A stretch of 64,000 nt of DNA from NCBI GenBank assembly GCA_946549035.1, contig CAMNQH010000009.1:1-64000 (forward strand). The letters run 5' to 3'. Numbering within the stretch: the stretch's first letter is position 1; every line of letters begins with the position of its first letter. The notes beneath the pieces are model-generated. The model had not been told where the DNA came from, did not search any database, and saw only the letters and a program-made list of their open reading frames with translations. A program made the position numbers and the translations under genes. This stretch comes from an uncultured Lachnospiraceae bacterium. Lineage in GTDB: Bacteria > Bacillota > Clostridia > Lachnospirales > Lachnospiraceae. Below are positions 1-9,539 of the stretch, piece by piece.

Positions 1-1417
1 CCTCGATATGTTGGTCTGAATGAAGTTTGGACAATAAACATACCGTCTCCACATGTGTCGTCCCCGGAAACATATCCACGCAGCACACCCGCTCCACGCG
101 ATACCCATACTCCTGCAGCTTTTCCAAATCCCTGGCCAAGCTGGTCGGCTTACAGGAAATATACACCATCTTCTCCACCCCATAATGCTTCCCCAACATA
201 TCCAGCACCTTAGGATGAATCCCGTCTCGCGGCGGATCCAGCACAATAAACTCTGGCTTCTCCTCAATCCCGTCTAATACCTTTAACACATCTCCGGGGA
301 TAAATTCGCAATTTGAAAGCCCGTTTTCAGCTGCATTCTCCCGTGCGGCCTCCACTGCCTCTGGAACAATCTCCACGCCGATCACCTTTTTGGCCACTGG
401 CGCCAGCATCTGGGCGATGGTGCCTGTCCCGCTATATAAATCATAGACAATCTTTCCGTTCCCTGATTCCGCGACAAATTCCCGGGCCGCCGTATATAAT
501 ACTTCCGCTCCCAGGGAATTTGTCTGGAAAAAAGAGAAGGGAGAGATTTTAAACTTCAATCCTAAGAGCTCTTCATAAAAATAATCCTGGCCATACAGAA
601 TCTGGGTTCCTTTGTCGATGATTGCATCTGACAGACTGTCGTTTCTTGTGTGAAGAATCCCGGCAAGCTTTCCCTCCAACTGCAATGACAAAAGCTCCTC
701 TGCCATACCTTGAAGCAGTGATTTTTCTGCCTCCGTCTCCATCTGGCTGCTGGTTACAAGATCCACCAGGATCTCTCCTGTCTTAACAGCCTTACGCACC
801 AAAAGATGACGTAAATACCCTTCATGGCGCATTTTATGAAAATAAGAAATCTTTCGATTCTTGAAATATTCTAAGGCGGAAACTAAAATTTTACTGTAAT
901 CTTCATCTACAATCCGGCAGCCGTTCACGGTAAGAATATCGTGAAAGCTCCCTCTTTTGTGCAATCCCAAGGATAAGGGGCCGTCCTTTATTTCATCCCC
1001 AAAGGAAAATTCCATTTTGTTGCGGTATGCAAATCGTCTGGGGCTTTCCCGGATTCCCTCGAACACATCATCCCACAAAGTACCGTAAGAGGCTAAAACA
1101 GGAGCAAGCAATTCCTTTACTTGCTGCTGTTTTAAAAGCAGCTGTTCTTGAGGCTTCATCGTAAGATAAGTACAGCCGCCGCAGCTCCCAAAATAACGGC
1201 ACACATCTTCCTCCAACTCCAGAGGGGATGGTTCCAATATCTCAAAAAGACGTCCTTCTCCTTTTCCCTTTCTCACCTTTTGAATAGCAACAGAGACCTT
1301 TTGACCGGGAATTACATGTTTCACTGTCACCCGTTCTCCATTCTCCAAAGAAACGACTCCCTTATTGGGAAACGCAACCTTCTCTACCATACCTTCATAA
1401 ATTTCTCCCTTTTTCAT
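1..1417 (-). CDS. rlmD: 23S rRNA (uracil-5-)-methyltransferase RlmD/RumA family, 3' end outside window
   Basis: The reading frame is open from an ATG at 1417 to the left edge and is missing from the ORF track because its stop lies outside. It begins MKKGEIYEGMVEKV, the N-terminal TRAM-like segment of the family, and near the edge reads VDMFPGTTHVETV, the conserved segment holding the methyl-transfer region of the RumA/TrmA family. The enzyme makes 5-methyluridine in 23S rRNA using SAM. Most family members end soon after this segment (V-L-L-S-K); here the frame runs on as LHSDQHIEVE, matching a C-terminal extension I recall from Lachnospiraceae homologues. RlmD versus the paralogue RlmCD cannot be separated here. 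Confidence 0.88.
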   Translation of the reverse strand, partial: MKKGEIYEGMVEKVAFPNKGVVSLENGERVTVKHVIPGQKVSVAIQKVRKGKGEGRLFEILEPSPLELEEDVCRYFGSCGGCTYLTMKPQEQLLLKQQQVKELLAPVLASYGTLWDDVFEGIRESPRRFAYRNKMEFSFGDEIKDGPLSLGLHKRGSFHDILTVNGCRIVDEDYSKILVSALEYFKNRKISYFHKMRHEGYLRHLLVRKAVKTGEILVDLVTSSQMETEAEKSLLQGMAEELLSLQLEGKLAGILHTRNDSLSDAIIDKGTQILYGQDYFYEELLGLKFKISPFSFFQTNSLGAEVLYTAAREFVAESGNGKIVYDLYSGTGTIAQMLAPVAKKVIGVEIVPEAVEAARENAAENGLSNCEFIPGDVLKVLDGIEEKPEFIVLDPPRDGIHPKVLDMLGKHYGVEKMVYISCKPTSLARDLEKLQEYGYRVERVCCVDMFPGTTHVETVCLLSKLHSDQHIE

Positions 1418-1564
1418 ATTCTTCCCTTTCTATATGCAGCTCTGCCTAAAGCATCTCATTTTGCCCCAGAGCGTATTTGAAAATTTATTCCCACCTTCTG
1501 TATTTCCCACTTCCCAGAAGATTTCCTTCTTAATTAGAAAGGAAAATTTCGCTTACAGAAGGAA

Positions 1565-1592
1565 GCAGAAAAGGCTCACATCACTGTGAGCC
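1565..1592 (-). terminator. Intrinsic terminator after the small acidic membrane protein gene
   Basis: Perfect 8-bp stem GGCTCACA/TGTGAGCC with a TCAC loop at 1573-1592, followed on the minus strand by TTTTC. It lies 16 bases past the stop codon at 1608. The rest of the rlmD leader (1418-1564) shows no promoter I can support. Confidence 0.8.
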
Positions 1593-1607
1593 CTTTTCTC
1601 ATTCAAA

Positions 1608-1856
1608 CTATTCTTCTGTCTCGTCTTCATCATCGAAGAAATCATCTTCAAAGTCATCGTCGAAATCATCTTCAAAATCTTCCAGATAATCTGGTGTGAA
1701 GAAACGATATACGGCATAAGCAATGCCCGCCACTGCTGCAACCGCGCCTACGATTGCCAAAACCCACAAAACCTTGCTCTTCTTCTCTTCCTTGTCTTGT
1801 CTGTGCAGTAATTCATTGATTCTTGCTGTGTTCAAAAGTTCTTCTACTTTATTCAT
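1608..1856 (-). CDS. Small single-pass membrane protein with very acidic C-terminal tail
   Basis: 82 residues. A charged N-terminal helix (about 1-28, MNKVEELLNTARINELL...) is followed by one hydrophobic segment (about 29-52, VLWVLAIVGAVAAVAGIAYAVY) and a tail made almost only of Asp, Glu and Phe (DDFDDDFEDDFFDDEDE). I do not recognise a named family; small proteins of this layout are common in Lachnospiraceae genomes. The acidic tail suggests binding of a basic partner or cations, but that is inference. It has its own extended -10 promoter and its own terminator, so it is a single-gene unit. An AAAAGGAGCGG ribosome-binding site precedes the ATG. Confidence 0.75.
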   Translation of the reverse strand: MNKVEELLNTARINELLHRQDKEEKKSKVLWVLAIVGAVAAVAGIAYAVYRFFTPDYLEDFEDDFDDDFEDDFFDDEDETEE

Positions 1857-1916
1857 ATTTGACCGCTCCTTTTTATCTATTTTTGGTTACATAGATGACT
1901 TTTATTCATGATAATG

Positions 1917-1925
1917 ATTATACCA
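1917..1925 (-). promoter_or_regulatory. Extended -10 promoter for the acidic membrane protein gene
   Basis: On the minus strand TGGTATAAT gives a perfect TATAAT with the TGn extension. No good -35 box lies 17 bases upstream, as usual for extended -10 promoters. Confidence 0.55.
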
Positions 1926-1961
1926 TAACTTTCCTGTTTCGCATACCATATTTTGAAAAAT

Positions 1962-4199
1962 TTATATTTTTTTCAGTTTTGCGAAGACAGCAAACATTTT
2001 TTTCGTTCCCACCGTATCAAAATCCACCGTCACTTCAAAATCCCGGCCCCCAGAAACGATGTTCGTTACCGTGCCTTCTCCGAATTTTATGTGGCTGACA
2101 CGGTCTCCTACATCATAAGACAAGCCTTTAGCGCTGGCTGCGGCGCTGCCGAAATCCACAGGCGGCGCACTGTAAGCCGCTTTCGTGCGAAAGGCCTCCT
2201 TGGCCTGCCGGTAACTGTTGTTGGCATTGGCCATTGTCCGTTCTGGCTTCTCCTTCTCCGGCGTCCTCTCAAAAAGCTCCTGGGGAATCTCACGTACAAA
2301 ACGGGAAACCTTATTATACCGGGTTTCTCCCCGGACCATTCGGCATCTTGCGCTGGTAAGGGTAAGCTCCTTCATGGCTCTGGTAATCCCCACATAACAC
2401 AGTCTTCGCTCCTCTTCAATTTCTAAAGGGTCGTCTGAGGTTATGGTCATATAACTGGGGAATGTCCCATCCTCCATTCCAGCCAGAAAAACATTGGGAA
2501 ACTCCAGTCCCTTGGCGCTGTGAAGCGTCATTAACACCACATAGTCGCTGCCTTCTTCCAGATTGTCAATGTCCGCCACCAGGGCTACCTCTTCCAAAAA
2601 ACCGCTTAATGTGGGCCTTCCTCCCTCTGCCTTGGAATTTTCTTCGTAGGCTGCAGCCTTACTGATCAATTCATCTATATTTTCCAGTCTGGCCAAGGAC
2701 TCGTCGCTGCCCTCCGCTTCTAATTCTTTCACATACCCTGTTTCTTCTATGACTTCCGTTAAAAGCTCTACCACTCCCAGATACGGCGCCTTACTGCGCA
2801 TAGTCTGAATAAATGTTACAAAGGGCTTTACCTTGGCAGAGGCCCGTCCAAGGGTGGAAATATCCTCCGCCAATTTTAATGCCTGGTAAAAGCTCAATTC
2901 ATTCTCGTTGGCATATTCCTGCACCCGGGTAAGGGTGGTGGCGCCGATTCCCCGTTTTGGCACATTGATAATCCGCCGGACTGCCAGATCATCTCTGGCA
3001 TTGTCAATGGTTTTCAGATAGCACAACAGATCCTTGATTTCTTTCCGGGAATAAAAATTCACGCCCCCCACCACTTTATATGGTATGCCGGACATCACGA
3101 ACTGTTCTTCAAAAAGCCGGGACTGGGCGTTGGTACGATAGAGGATGGCGCAATCTCCATAGCTCCAGCCTTCCTTTTTCACATTCCTTCCAATTTCCCG
3201 AACGATATAATCCGCTTCTTCATATCCTGTATCAAACTGTTGAAAATTTACCTTACTGCCCGCCCCGTTCTGGGTCCAAAGGGTTTTCTCTTTTCTTCCG
3301 ATGTTATTTCTGATGACATGATTGGCCGCATCCAATATATTCTGGGTGGAACGGTAATTCTGTTCCAGACGGATTACTTTTGCCGAGGGAAACTCTTTTT
3401 CAAAATTCAGAATATTATAAATATTTGCCCCCCGGAACTTATAGATGGACTGATCATCGTCCCCCACTACGCAGAGATTCTGATATTTCTGGGCCAAAGT
3501 CCGTATCAGTTTAAACTGAGCCGTATTGGTATCCTGGTACTCGTCCACCATAATATAACGGAAACGCTCCTGATAGCTGTCCAGCACCTGGGGATCTGTC
3601 AAAAACAGCTCCACGGTTTTTACAATTAAATCGTCAAAATCCAAGGCATTATTTTTTTTCAGCATTTTCTGGTACTCCAGATAAACCTCAGCCTGTTTCT
3701 TTTTACTGAAATCCCCCTCTGCCTGAAGTAAAAACTGCTCCGGGGATATGAGCTCGTCCTTGGCATGGGAAATAGCGTTTAAAAAGGTTTTTTCCTTATA
3801 GATTTTCGTATCTACATTCAGTCGTTTGCATATGTCCTTCATCAACGTCTTTTGATCATCCCCGTCATAAATCGTAAAACGATTGTCGTAGCCCAGACGG
3901 TCAATATATCTGCGCAAAATCCGTACGCAAGTAGCATGAAATGTGGAAACCCATACGCTTTCCGAGCCAAATCCCACCAGCTTGTCAATCCGCTCCCGCA
4001 TCTCCCCGGCAGCCTTATTGGTAAAAGTAATGGCCAGGATATGGTAAGGCGGCACCCCTTTTTCTTCCATCAGATAAGCGGTCCTATGGGTCAGTACCCG
4101 GGTCTTGCCAGAACCGGCCCCGGCCAAAATCAGAACCGGCCCTTCAGTCTGATATACCGCTTCCTGCTGCATGGAATTTAATGTATCATAAATACTCAT
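1962..4199 (-). CDS. pcrA: ATP-dependent DNA helicase PcrA (UvrD family)
   Basis: 745 residues. Superfamily 1A helicase motifs appear in order: GAGSGKT Walker A (about 27-33), MVDEYQDTN (motif II), GDDDQSIYKFRGA (motif III), QNYRS (motif IV), TLHSAKGLEF (motif V) and YVGITRA (motif VI). The C-terminal YDVGDRVSHIKFGEG segment is the Tudor-like domain that contacts RNA polymerase in PcrA. The protein unwinds DNA 3'-5' in nucleotide excision repair and in clearing replication-transcription conflicts. The ORF track start (4217) adds six residues; the ATG at 4199 has AGAGGA at proper spacing and is preferred. Confidence 0.96.
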   Translation of the reverse strand: MSIYDTLNSMQQEAVYQTEGPVLILAGAGSGKTRVLTHRTAYLMEEKGVPPYHILAITFTNKAAGEMRERIDKLVGFGSESVWVSTFHATCVRILRRYIDRLGYDNRFTIYDGDDQKTLMKDICKRLNVDTKIYKEKTFLNAISHAKDELISPEQFLLQAEGDFSKKKQAEVYLEYQKMLKKNNALDFDDLIVKTVELFLTDPQVLDSYQERFRYIMVDEYQDTNTAQFKLIRTLAQKYQNLCVVGDDDQSIYKFRGANIYNILNFEKEFPSAKVIRLEQNYRSTQNILDAANHVIRNNIGRKEKTLWTQNGAGSKVNFQQFDTGYEEADYIVREIGRNVKKEGWSYGDCAILYRTNAQSRLFEEQFVMSGIPYKVVGGVNFYSRKEIKDLLCYLKTIDNARDDLAVRRIINVPKRGIGATTLTRVQEYANENELSFYQALKLAEDISTLGRASAKVKPFVTFIQTMRSKAPYLGVVELLTEVIEETGYVKELEAEGSDESLARLENIDELISKAAAYEENSKAEGGRPTLSGFLEEVALVADIDNLEEGSDYVVLMTLHSAKGLEFPNVFLAGMEDGTFPSYMTITSDDPLEIEEERRLCYVGITRAMKELTLTSARCRMVRGETRYNKVSRFVREIPQELFERTPEKEKPERTMANANNSYRQAKEAFRTKAAYSAPPVDFGSAAASAKGLSYDVGDRVSHIKFGEGTVTNIVSGGRDFEVTVDFDTVGTKKMFAVFAKLKKI

Positions 4200-4232
4200 C
4201 CGTTTTTCCTCTCTCATCTTATCCTTCCCCTT

Positions 4233-4261
4233 ATTCTAATCGTTTTGACAAAATTTTTCAA
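4233..4261 (-). promoter_or_regulatory. Sigma-A promoter for pcrA
   Basis: Minus strand TTGAAA, 17-base spacer, TAGAAT. It faces away from the DUF1836 promoter at 4285. Confidence 0.65.
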
Positions 4262-4284
4262 TGAGATTTTTTCCGATTTATCCC

Positions 4285-4313
4285 TTGTCATCTAGTAATG
4301 AATACTATATAAT
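4285..4313 (+). promoter_or_regulatory. Sigma-A promoter for the DUF1836 gene
   Basis: TTGTCA, 17-base spacer, perfect TATAAT. The implied leader is about 108 bases and includes a TCCCTC/GAGGGA hairpin (near 4363-4380) followed at a distance by a T-run, which could be a weak attenuator. An AGAGGAGG site precedes the ATG. Confidence 0.75.
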
Positions 4314-4427
4314 AAATCCGTGGGGAAATAAAGCGGACAATTCCGCTTCCGCTCCCTAAATCCCTCATTCTTGAGGGACTTAAACGGTTTTTTCCAGATC
4401 TGCCCCTAAGAGGAGGAACGATTTAAA

Positions 4428-5081
4428 ATGACAATCGACACAAAGGATTTGCTAAATAGCATTTTAGAAAGTCTTGCCCGCATCGACTATGTGAAGCCGA
4501 CGGACCTGCCCAATATAGATCTGTATATGGATCAGGTGACTACGTTTATGGACTCCCAGATGGCCACCTCGAAACGCCATACAGACGATAAGATTCTTAC
4601 AAAAACCATGATCAATAATTATGCGAAAAATAATCTGCTGCCTCCCCCGGTCAAAAAGAAATATTCCAAAGAGCATGTGCTGATGTTGATTTTTATTTAT
4701 TACTTTAAAGGCATTTTAAGCATCAGCGATATCCAGGAAATTTTAAACCCCATAGCGGAAAAATATTTTGGAAATGAAAATGATTTTAATCTGGAAAAAA
4801 TCTACAGCGAAGTGTTTCAACTGGAAAAAACAGAGGTCAGCTATCTCCAAAAAGATATTGCCAAAAAATTTCAAATCAGCCAAAATACCTTCGAGATGCT
4901 AAAAGGCGCCGACCAGGAGGACATGCAGATGTTTGCCTTTATCTGTATGCTAAGCTTTGACGTATATGTAAAAAAGCAGTTGATTGAACAGATGATCGAC
5001 GCCAGAAAGCAGGATCATCGTGCCCCTGAAAAAACTGCCGACGCCCAAAAAGCGTCAAAAACCAAACATAATAAATCATAA
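4428..5081 (+). CDS. DUF1836 domain protein
   Basis: 217 residues, soluble. The N-terminal half resembles the DUF1836 family of Firmicutes: KILTKTMINNYAKNNLLPPP, then KKYSKEHVLMLIFIYYFK. That pattern looks like a helical, MerR-like DNA-binding fold in which the YSKEH segment starts a helix. Biochemical function of the family is not established. It is a single plus-strand gene between pcrA and the TrpB2 gene, with its own strong promoter and terminator. A regulatory role is inference from the fold-like pattern only. Confidence 0.8.
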   Translation: MTIDTKDLLNSILESLARIDYVKPTDLPNIDLYMDQVTTFMDSQMATSKRHTDDKILTKTMINNYAKNNLLPPPVKKKYSKEHVLMLIFIYYFKGILSISDIQEILNPIAEKYFGNENDFNLEKIYSEVFQLEKTEVSYLQKDIAKKFQISQNTFEMLKGADQEDMQMFAFICMLSFDVYVKKQLIEQMIDARKQDHRAPEKTADAQKASKTKHNKS

Positions 5082-5095
5082 GCAAAAAAGCAACA

Positions 5096-5117
5096 GGCTG
5101 CCGTTTTTTCGGCAGCC
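5096..5117. terminator. Bidirectional intrinsic terminator between DUF1836 and trpB2
   Basis: 8-bp stem GGCTGCCG/CGGCAGCC with a T6 loop between two convergent genes. The minus-strand side continues TGTTGCTTTTTTGC; the plus-strand side is only moderately T-rich. Confidence 0.75.
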
Positions 5118-5135
5118 ATGTTTCATTCATTCCTC

Positions 5136-6509
5136 TTATCCAATCTGGGGCAATCCGTCAAACCCTTGTTTCAAATCCTCGTCGGTGGGTACGTAATCTG
5201 CCATTTCTCCGTTGTGGAACTTCTCATATGCCATCATATCGAAATACCCAGTACCAGTCAGTCCAAATACAATCGTCTTCTCCTCCCCGGTCTCTTTGCA
5301 TTTCATTGCTTCATCAATGGCAACCCGGATGGCATGGCTGCTTTCCGGAGCCGGAAGAATTCCCTCTACTCTTGCAAACTGTTCCGCCGCCTCAAATACC
5401 TCAGTCTGAACTACGCTTCTGGCTTCCATCAATCCGTCGTCGTACAGTTGAGACAGAACGGAACTCATTCCATGATACCGCAGCCCTCCTGCATGGTTGG
5501 CAGAAGGAATAAAGCCGCTGCCTAAGGTATACATTTTAGCCAGAGGGCAAACCATTCCCGTATCACAGAAATCATACGCATACCTTCCTCTGGTCAAGCT
5601 TGGGCAGGAAGCCGGCTCCACTGCAATAAAGTGATAATCCTTCTCTCCTCTCAGCTTCTCTCCCATAAAGGGTGAAATCAATCCTCCCAGATTAGAGCCG
5701 CCGCCGGCGCAGCCGATAATAATATCCGGCGTAATCCCGTATTTGTCCAATGCCGTCTTCGTCTCCAGGCCAATGATGGACTGGTGAAGCAATACCTGGG
5801 TTAATACGCTTCCTAACACGTAGCGGTATCCCTCCTTGGCAGTAGCAGCCTCCACTGCCTCGGAAATGGCGCAGCCTAAGCTTCCGGAGGTTCCAGGATG
5901 AGCCTCTAAAATCCGCTTTCCCACTTCTGTAGTCTCTGAGGGAGAAGGCGTAACGCTGGCTCCATAGGTACGCATCACCTCCCGCCGGAACGGCTTTTGC
6001 TCATAGGAAACCTTCACCATATATACGTTGCAGTCCAGGCCAAAATAAGAGCAGGCCATGGAAAGAGCCGTTCCCCACTGCCCTGCGCCGGTCTCCGTGG
6101 TAACGCCCTTTAACCCTTGCTGCTTTGCATAATAAGCCTGAGCAATAGCGGAATTTAGCTTGTGGCTTCCGCTGGTATTGTTCCCTTCAAACTTATAATA
6201 GATTTTGGCCGGCGTCTGCAGCCTTTCTTCCAGACAATATGCACGGACCAAAGGAGAGGGGCGGTACATTTTGTAAAAATTGCGGATTTCCTCTGGAATA
6301 TCAATATATGCCGTCGTATCATCCAACTCCTGTTTCACCAATTCTTTGCAGAATACTGCCTCCAGCTCTTCCGCCTTCATGGGCTGATGCGTCTTGGGAT
6401 GCAGCAGTGGCGCCGGTTTATTTTTCATATCTGCGCGTACATTATACCACTGTCTCGGCATTTCATTCTCTTCCAAATATATCTTATAAGGTATCGTTTT
6501 ATCACTCAT
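5136..6509 (-). CDS. trpB2: TrpB2-type tryptophan synthase beta chain (PLP enzyme)
   Basis: 457 residues, longer than classical TrpB (about 400). It carries the PLP lysine in NNTSGSHKLNSA (Lys about 117), TETGAGQWG, and the phosphate-binding loop GCAGGGSNLGG. Classical TrpB condenses indole with serine to give tryptophan; TrpB2 proteins lack the usual TrpA contacts and often stand alone. No trpA or other trp gene is present here, consistent with indole salvage (inference). The ATG at 6509 follows AAGGAGA; the longer ORF-track start lacks a site. Confidence 0.9.
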   Translation of the reverse strand: MSDKTIPYKIYLEENEMPRQWYNVRADMKNKPAPLLHPKTHQPMKAEELEAVFCKELVKQELDDTTAYIDIPEEIRNFYKMYRPSPLVRAYCLEERLQTPAKIYYKFEGNNTSGSHKLNSAIAQAYYAKQQGLKGVTTETGAGQWGTALSMACSYFGLDCNVYMVKVSYEQKPFRREVMRTYGASVTPSPSETTEVGKRILEAHPGTSGSLGCAISEAVEAATAKEGYRYVLGSVLTQVLLHQSIIGLETKTALDKYGITPDIIIGCAGGGSNLGGLISPFMGEKLRGEKDYHFIAVEPASCPSLTRGRYAYDFCDTGMVCPLAKMYTLGSGFIPSANHAGGLRYHGMSSVLSQLYDDGLMEARSVVQTEVFEAAEQFARVEGILPAPESSHAIRVAIDEAMKCKETGEEKTIVFGLTGTGYFDMMAYEKFHNGEMADYVPTDEDLKQGFDGLPQIG

Positions 6510-6544
6510 GGTAAATCTCCTTCCCTTTCTGTTAGCTCTTTCGC

Positions 6545-6574
6545 ATTTTACCACTGTAAAGTCTTGGCTGTCAA
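6545..6574 (-). promoter_or_regulatory. Sigma-A promoter for trpB2
   Basis: Minus strand perfect TTGACA, 18-base spacer, TAAAAT. A 10-bp perfect palindrome TCCTATAGGA lies just upstream at 6582-6591 and could be an operator half-site pair or chance. Confidence 0.65.
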
Positions 6575-6619
6575 CTGATTATCCTATAGGAACATCACAA
6601 ACTTTATCAAAGACCTCCT

Positions 6620-6659
6620 ATCAAAAAATACAGCCTGTCTGGTAAGATACCAGACAGGC
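6620..6659 (-). terminator. Intrinsic terminator of the lipoprotein-glyQS operon
   Basis: 12-bp perfect stem GCCTGTCTGGTA/TACCAGACAGGC with a 3-base loop (6633-6659), then TGTATTTTTTG on the minus strand, directly after the glyQS stop codon. Confidence 0.92.
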
Positions 6660-6678
6660 CCCATGCTTACTGTTTTCC

Positions 6679-8076
6679 CTAAAATGTAAATTTATCCGCA
6701 AAATAGCGATCCAGATCTTCAATTTTTACCCGTTCCTGTTCCATGGTATCTCGATCCCGAACCGTTACTGCAAGATCCTGCTCCGAATCAAAATCGTAGG
6801 TAACGCAAAACGGCGTTCCTATTTCATCCTGCCTGCGGTAACGTTTTCCGATGTTTCCCCGGTCGTCAAATTCGCAGTTGTACTTTTTGGACAGCTGGGC
6901 ATAGATCTTCTCCGCTCCCTCGTTCAGCTTCTTAGACAGGGGCAATACGCCGATTTTCACCGGAGCTAAAGCCGGATGGAAATGAAGCACGGTACGCATA
7001 TCCGGTTTTTCCGGCGTTCCGATATTCTCTTCGTCATACGCGCCGCACAAAAACGCCAGTACAACCCGATCCGCCCCCAGAGAAGGCTCAATGACGTAAG
7101 GGATATATTTTTCATTTTTCTGATCGTCAAAATAGGTTAAATCCTGACCGGAGGTATTTTGATGCTGAGTCAGGTCATAATCGGTCCGGTCTGCAATCCC
7201 CCACAGTTCTCCCCATCCAAATGGGAACAAGAATTCAATGTCCGTGGTAGCCTTACTATAGAAGGAAAGCTCCTCTTTCTCATGGTCACGAACCCGCATC
7301 TCCTCTTCCTTCATTCCCAAAGATTTCAGCCAGTCAATACAGAACTGTTTCCAATAGGCAAACCACTCCAAATCCGTATCCGGCTCACAGAAAAATTCCA
7401 GCTCCATCTGCTCGAATTCCCTGGTACGGAAGGTAAAATTCCCCGGTGTAATCTCATTCCGGAAGGACTTGCCAATCTGTCCGATGCCAAAGGGGATTTT
7501 TTTCCTGGAAGTCCGCTGCACGTTCTTGAAGTTCACAAAGATACCCTGAGCCGTTTCGGGGCGCAAATATACCGTATTCTTGGCGTCCTCCGTCACTCCC
7601 TGGAAGGTCTTAAACATCAAGTTAAACTGACGGATATCAGTAAAATTATGCTTTCCGCAGGTAGGACAGGGAATATTATGTTCCTGAATAAAGTTTTTCA
7701 TCTGTTCCTGGCTCCAGGCGTCCACAGAACCCTCCAGCTGAATATTCTGCTCCGCTGCAAAATCTTCAATGATCTTGTCCGCCCGGAATCTCTCGTGACA
7801 TTCCCGGCAGTCCATCAGCGGATCGGAAAATCCTCCCAAATGGCCGCTGGCCACCCAGGTCTGGGGATTCATCAAAATAGCGCAGTCCACCCCTACATTG
7901 TAAGGATTCTCCATAATAAACTTCTGCCACCACGCTTTTTTTACATTATTCTTCAATTCTACTCCAAGATTGCCGTAATCCCAGGTATTAGCCAAACCCC
8001 CGTAAATCTCGGAGCCGGGATACACAAATCCTCTGGCCTTAGCCAAAGCTACAATTTTATCCATTGTCTTTTCCAT
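6679..8076 (-). CDS. glyQS: Glycyl-tRNA synthetase, single-chain (alpha2) type
   Basis: 465 residues. Class II synthetase motifs are visible: [21 protein letters not shown] (motif 2 region) and [14 protein letters not shown] (motif 3), followed by a C-terminal anticodon-binding domain ([11 protein letters not shown]...). [10 protein letters not shown] stretch marks an insertion with a cysteine pair. It charges tRNA-Gly in the cytoplasm. The ATG at 8076 follows GAGGA; the track start at 8091 overlaps the lipoprotein gene and has a site too close to it. It follows the lipoprotein gene by 11 bases, so the two are probably co-transcribed. No glycine T-box was found upstream. Confidence 0.95.
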   Translation of the reverse strand: MEKTMDKIVALAKARGFVYPGSEIYGGLANTWDYGNLGVELKNNVKKAWWQKFIMENPYNVGVDCAILMNPQTWVASGHLGGFSDPLMDCRECHERFRADKIIEDFAAEQNIQLEGSVDAWSQEQMKNFIQEHNIPCPTCGKHNFTDIRQFNLMFKTFQGVTEDAKNTVYLRPETAQGIFVNFKNVQRTSRKKIPFGIGQIGKSFRNEITPGNFTFRTREFEQMELEFFCEPDTDLEWFAYWKQFCIDWLKSLGMKEEEMRVRDHEKEELSFYSKATTDIEFLFPFGWGELWGIADRTDYDLTQHQNTSGQDLTYFDDQKNEKYIPYVIEPSLGADRVVLAFLCGAYDEENIGTPEKPDMRTVLHFHPALAPVKIGVLPLSKKLNEGAEKIYAQLSKKYNCEFDDRGNIGKRYRRQDEIGTPFCVTYDFDSEQDLAVTVRDRDTMEQERVKIEDLDRYFADKFTF

Positions 8077-8087
8077 ATATGAATTCC

Positions 8088-8717
8088 TCATTTCCCTTTA
8101 TATACAATATAAGTAAGCGACATCTCTTCCCCGTCGATAGCGTCTTCCGGCAAGGTAATAGACACTGTGTCCTCTGACGCTAAGCTGGTATATTGAGAAG
8201 AAGCATAGACAATGCTGCCGTCCACCTTTACATCCAGCTTCTCGCTTAAAATAACAACTTTGTAATCTGAAGCGCCGATAATTTCTTCTTTACTGACTTT
8301 TCCTCCCAGCTTGCCCTCTTCTACTTTCAAAAAAGTATCTTCAAAGTCATAGCCGGCCGCCAAAGCCTGAGGCACTGTACCCACAAATAATTCCACTTCA
8401 TTGAGAGCGGCATAATCTTCGTATCCCGCATAACTCACATTCAGCTTCGCCACGCCTTCTTCCACAGAGAACTCATCTACCTTTACACTGTCCTTCTCAT
8501 GGGCAGACACATAAGCTTCTACCCGGTCGTTCACATAGGACTGGAGTTCATCCGCATCGTAATAATCTTTATCAAATTTTTGGACGATGGCCCCGATGAT
8601 GTTTCCTTTTTTTTGTACATAGATGGTATTCTGATCCACATTCAGCTTCTTGCCGCAGCCAGTCAAGGTCAGAAGTACAAGAACAGCCGCCAGACACAAA
8701 CGCATGCATTTTTTCAT
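8088..8717 (-). CDS. Predicted lipoprotein of unknown function
   Basis: 209 residues. A signal peptide ends in the lipobox LTGC (Cys about 21), so the protein should be lipidated and anchored outside the membrane. The mature part ([20 protein letters not shown]...) is acidic with alternating hydrophobic and polar segments; I recognise no enzymatic motif. Translation is placed at the ATG 11 bases after AGGAGG; the track used an in-frame TTG three codons upstream that lies too close to the site. It shares a promoter with glyQS. Confidence 0.85.
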   Translation of the reverse strand: MKKCMRLCLAAVLVLLTLTGCGKKLNVDQNTIYVQKKGNIIGAIVQKFDKDYYDADELQSYVNDRVEAYVSAHEKDSVKVDEFSVEEGVAKLNVSYAGYEDYAALNEVELFVGTVPQALAAGYDFEDTFLKVEEGKLGGKVSKEEIIGASDYKVVILSEKLDVKVDGSIVYASSQYTSLASEDTVSITLPEDAIDGEEMSLTYIVYKGK

Positions 8718-8761
8718 AACAATCAAAACCTCCTAAAATCTGTAAAACGTAAATCTCATTC

Positions 8762-8790
8762 ATTATACCCTTTTCGGAATTTGATTTCAA
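8762..8790 (-). promoter_or_regulatory. Sigma-A promoter for the lipoprotein-glyQS operon
   Basis: Minus strand TTGAAA, 17-base spacer, perfect TATAAT. The -35 box overlaps the recO stop codon, so the operon starts immediately behind recO. Confidence 0.78.
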
Positions 8791-9539
8791 CTGCTGATTG
8801 AAAAAAGATTTTGTTCCAGGACTTCCAGGGACTTGAAGCTTCTGTCCATAAACGCCTTTTGCCAGGATTTAAGAACAGATTCTAAAAGGGTCAGCACCTG
8901 TTGGGATACCGTAAAGGTATAAAGTTTTTCGATAGAGGATGTGACAATATACTGCATGGCATACACCGTGGAACTATCCAGCCGAATCTCACCATGGCCG
9001 CCGCAGGAATCACAAAGAACTCCGCCTCTGGCAGGGGAAAACCAAAACAATTCTTCTTCTTTTTTGCACTCCATACAAGAAAATACATTGGGATACTCCC
9101 CGTTGATCACCATAGCTTTCAATTCATAAATACAACGTACCAGCCGGTTGGGCAGGCTTTCCTTTTCCACCGCCCGAAGGGACTGATACAACAGCTTTAG
9201 CATATGTATTTCATCTGCGTTCTCCCGCGTGTAATAGTCCGCTATTTCCAAAAAATAAAATCCATAATAAACATTTTCAAAATCCAAAAGCAGCTCTCTG
9301 AAATAATTGGAAATAGAAGCCCCTTTCACGGTATAGGAGGTACGTCCCTCATAGACTTCAAATTCTCCAAATGCAAAGGGGCTGGCGGCAGCCGTAAGCT
9401 GGCTGCCCTGCCTGCGGGCCCCTTTGGCAAAAGCCGTAATTTTTCCCCGTTCCCGGGTCAGAAGGGTGATTCTTCTGTCATAATCCCCTATGGGTATAGC
9501 TGCCAGCACCATACCGGTAAGCACAATGGTCCGCCCCAT
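8787..9539 (-). CDS. recO: DNA repair protein RecO
   Basis: 250 residues. The N-terminal OB-fold segment reads GMVLAAIPIGDYDRRITLLT, typical of RecO, and a zinc-binding pair CMEC...CDSC lies near residue 145-170. RecO loads RecA on SSB-coated single-stranded DNA with RecR. The ORF track starts at 9587, but homology begins at MGRTIVLTGMV, so the ATG at 9539 is preferred; the site AAGGAG lies rather far upstream (13 bases). Its start overlaps the 3' end of the upstream yqzL frame. Confidence 0.93.
   Translation of the reverse strand: MGRTIVLTGMVLAAIPIGDYDRRITLLTRERGKITAFAKGARRQGSQLTAAASPFAFGEFEVYEGRTSYTVKGASISNYFRELLLDFENVYYGFYFLEIADYYTRENADEIHMLKLLYQSLRAVEKESLPNRLVRCIYELKAMVINGEYPNVFSCMECKKEEELFWFSPARGGVLCDSCGGHGEIRLDSSTVYAMQYIVTSSIEKLYTFTVSQQVLTLLESVLKSWQKAFMDRSFKSLEVLEQNLFSISS

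Noticed and set aside
7159-8082. 307-residue plus-strand ORF
   Set aside because: Exact antisense shadow of glyQS, with low-complexity, non-homologous translation.
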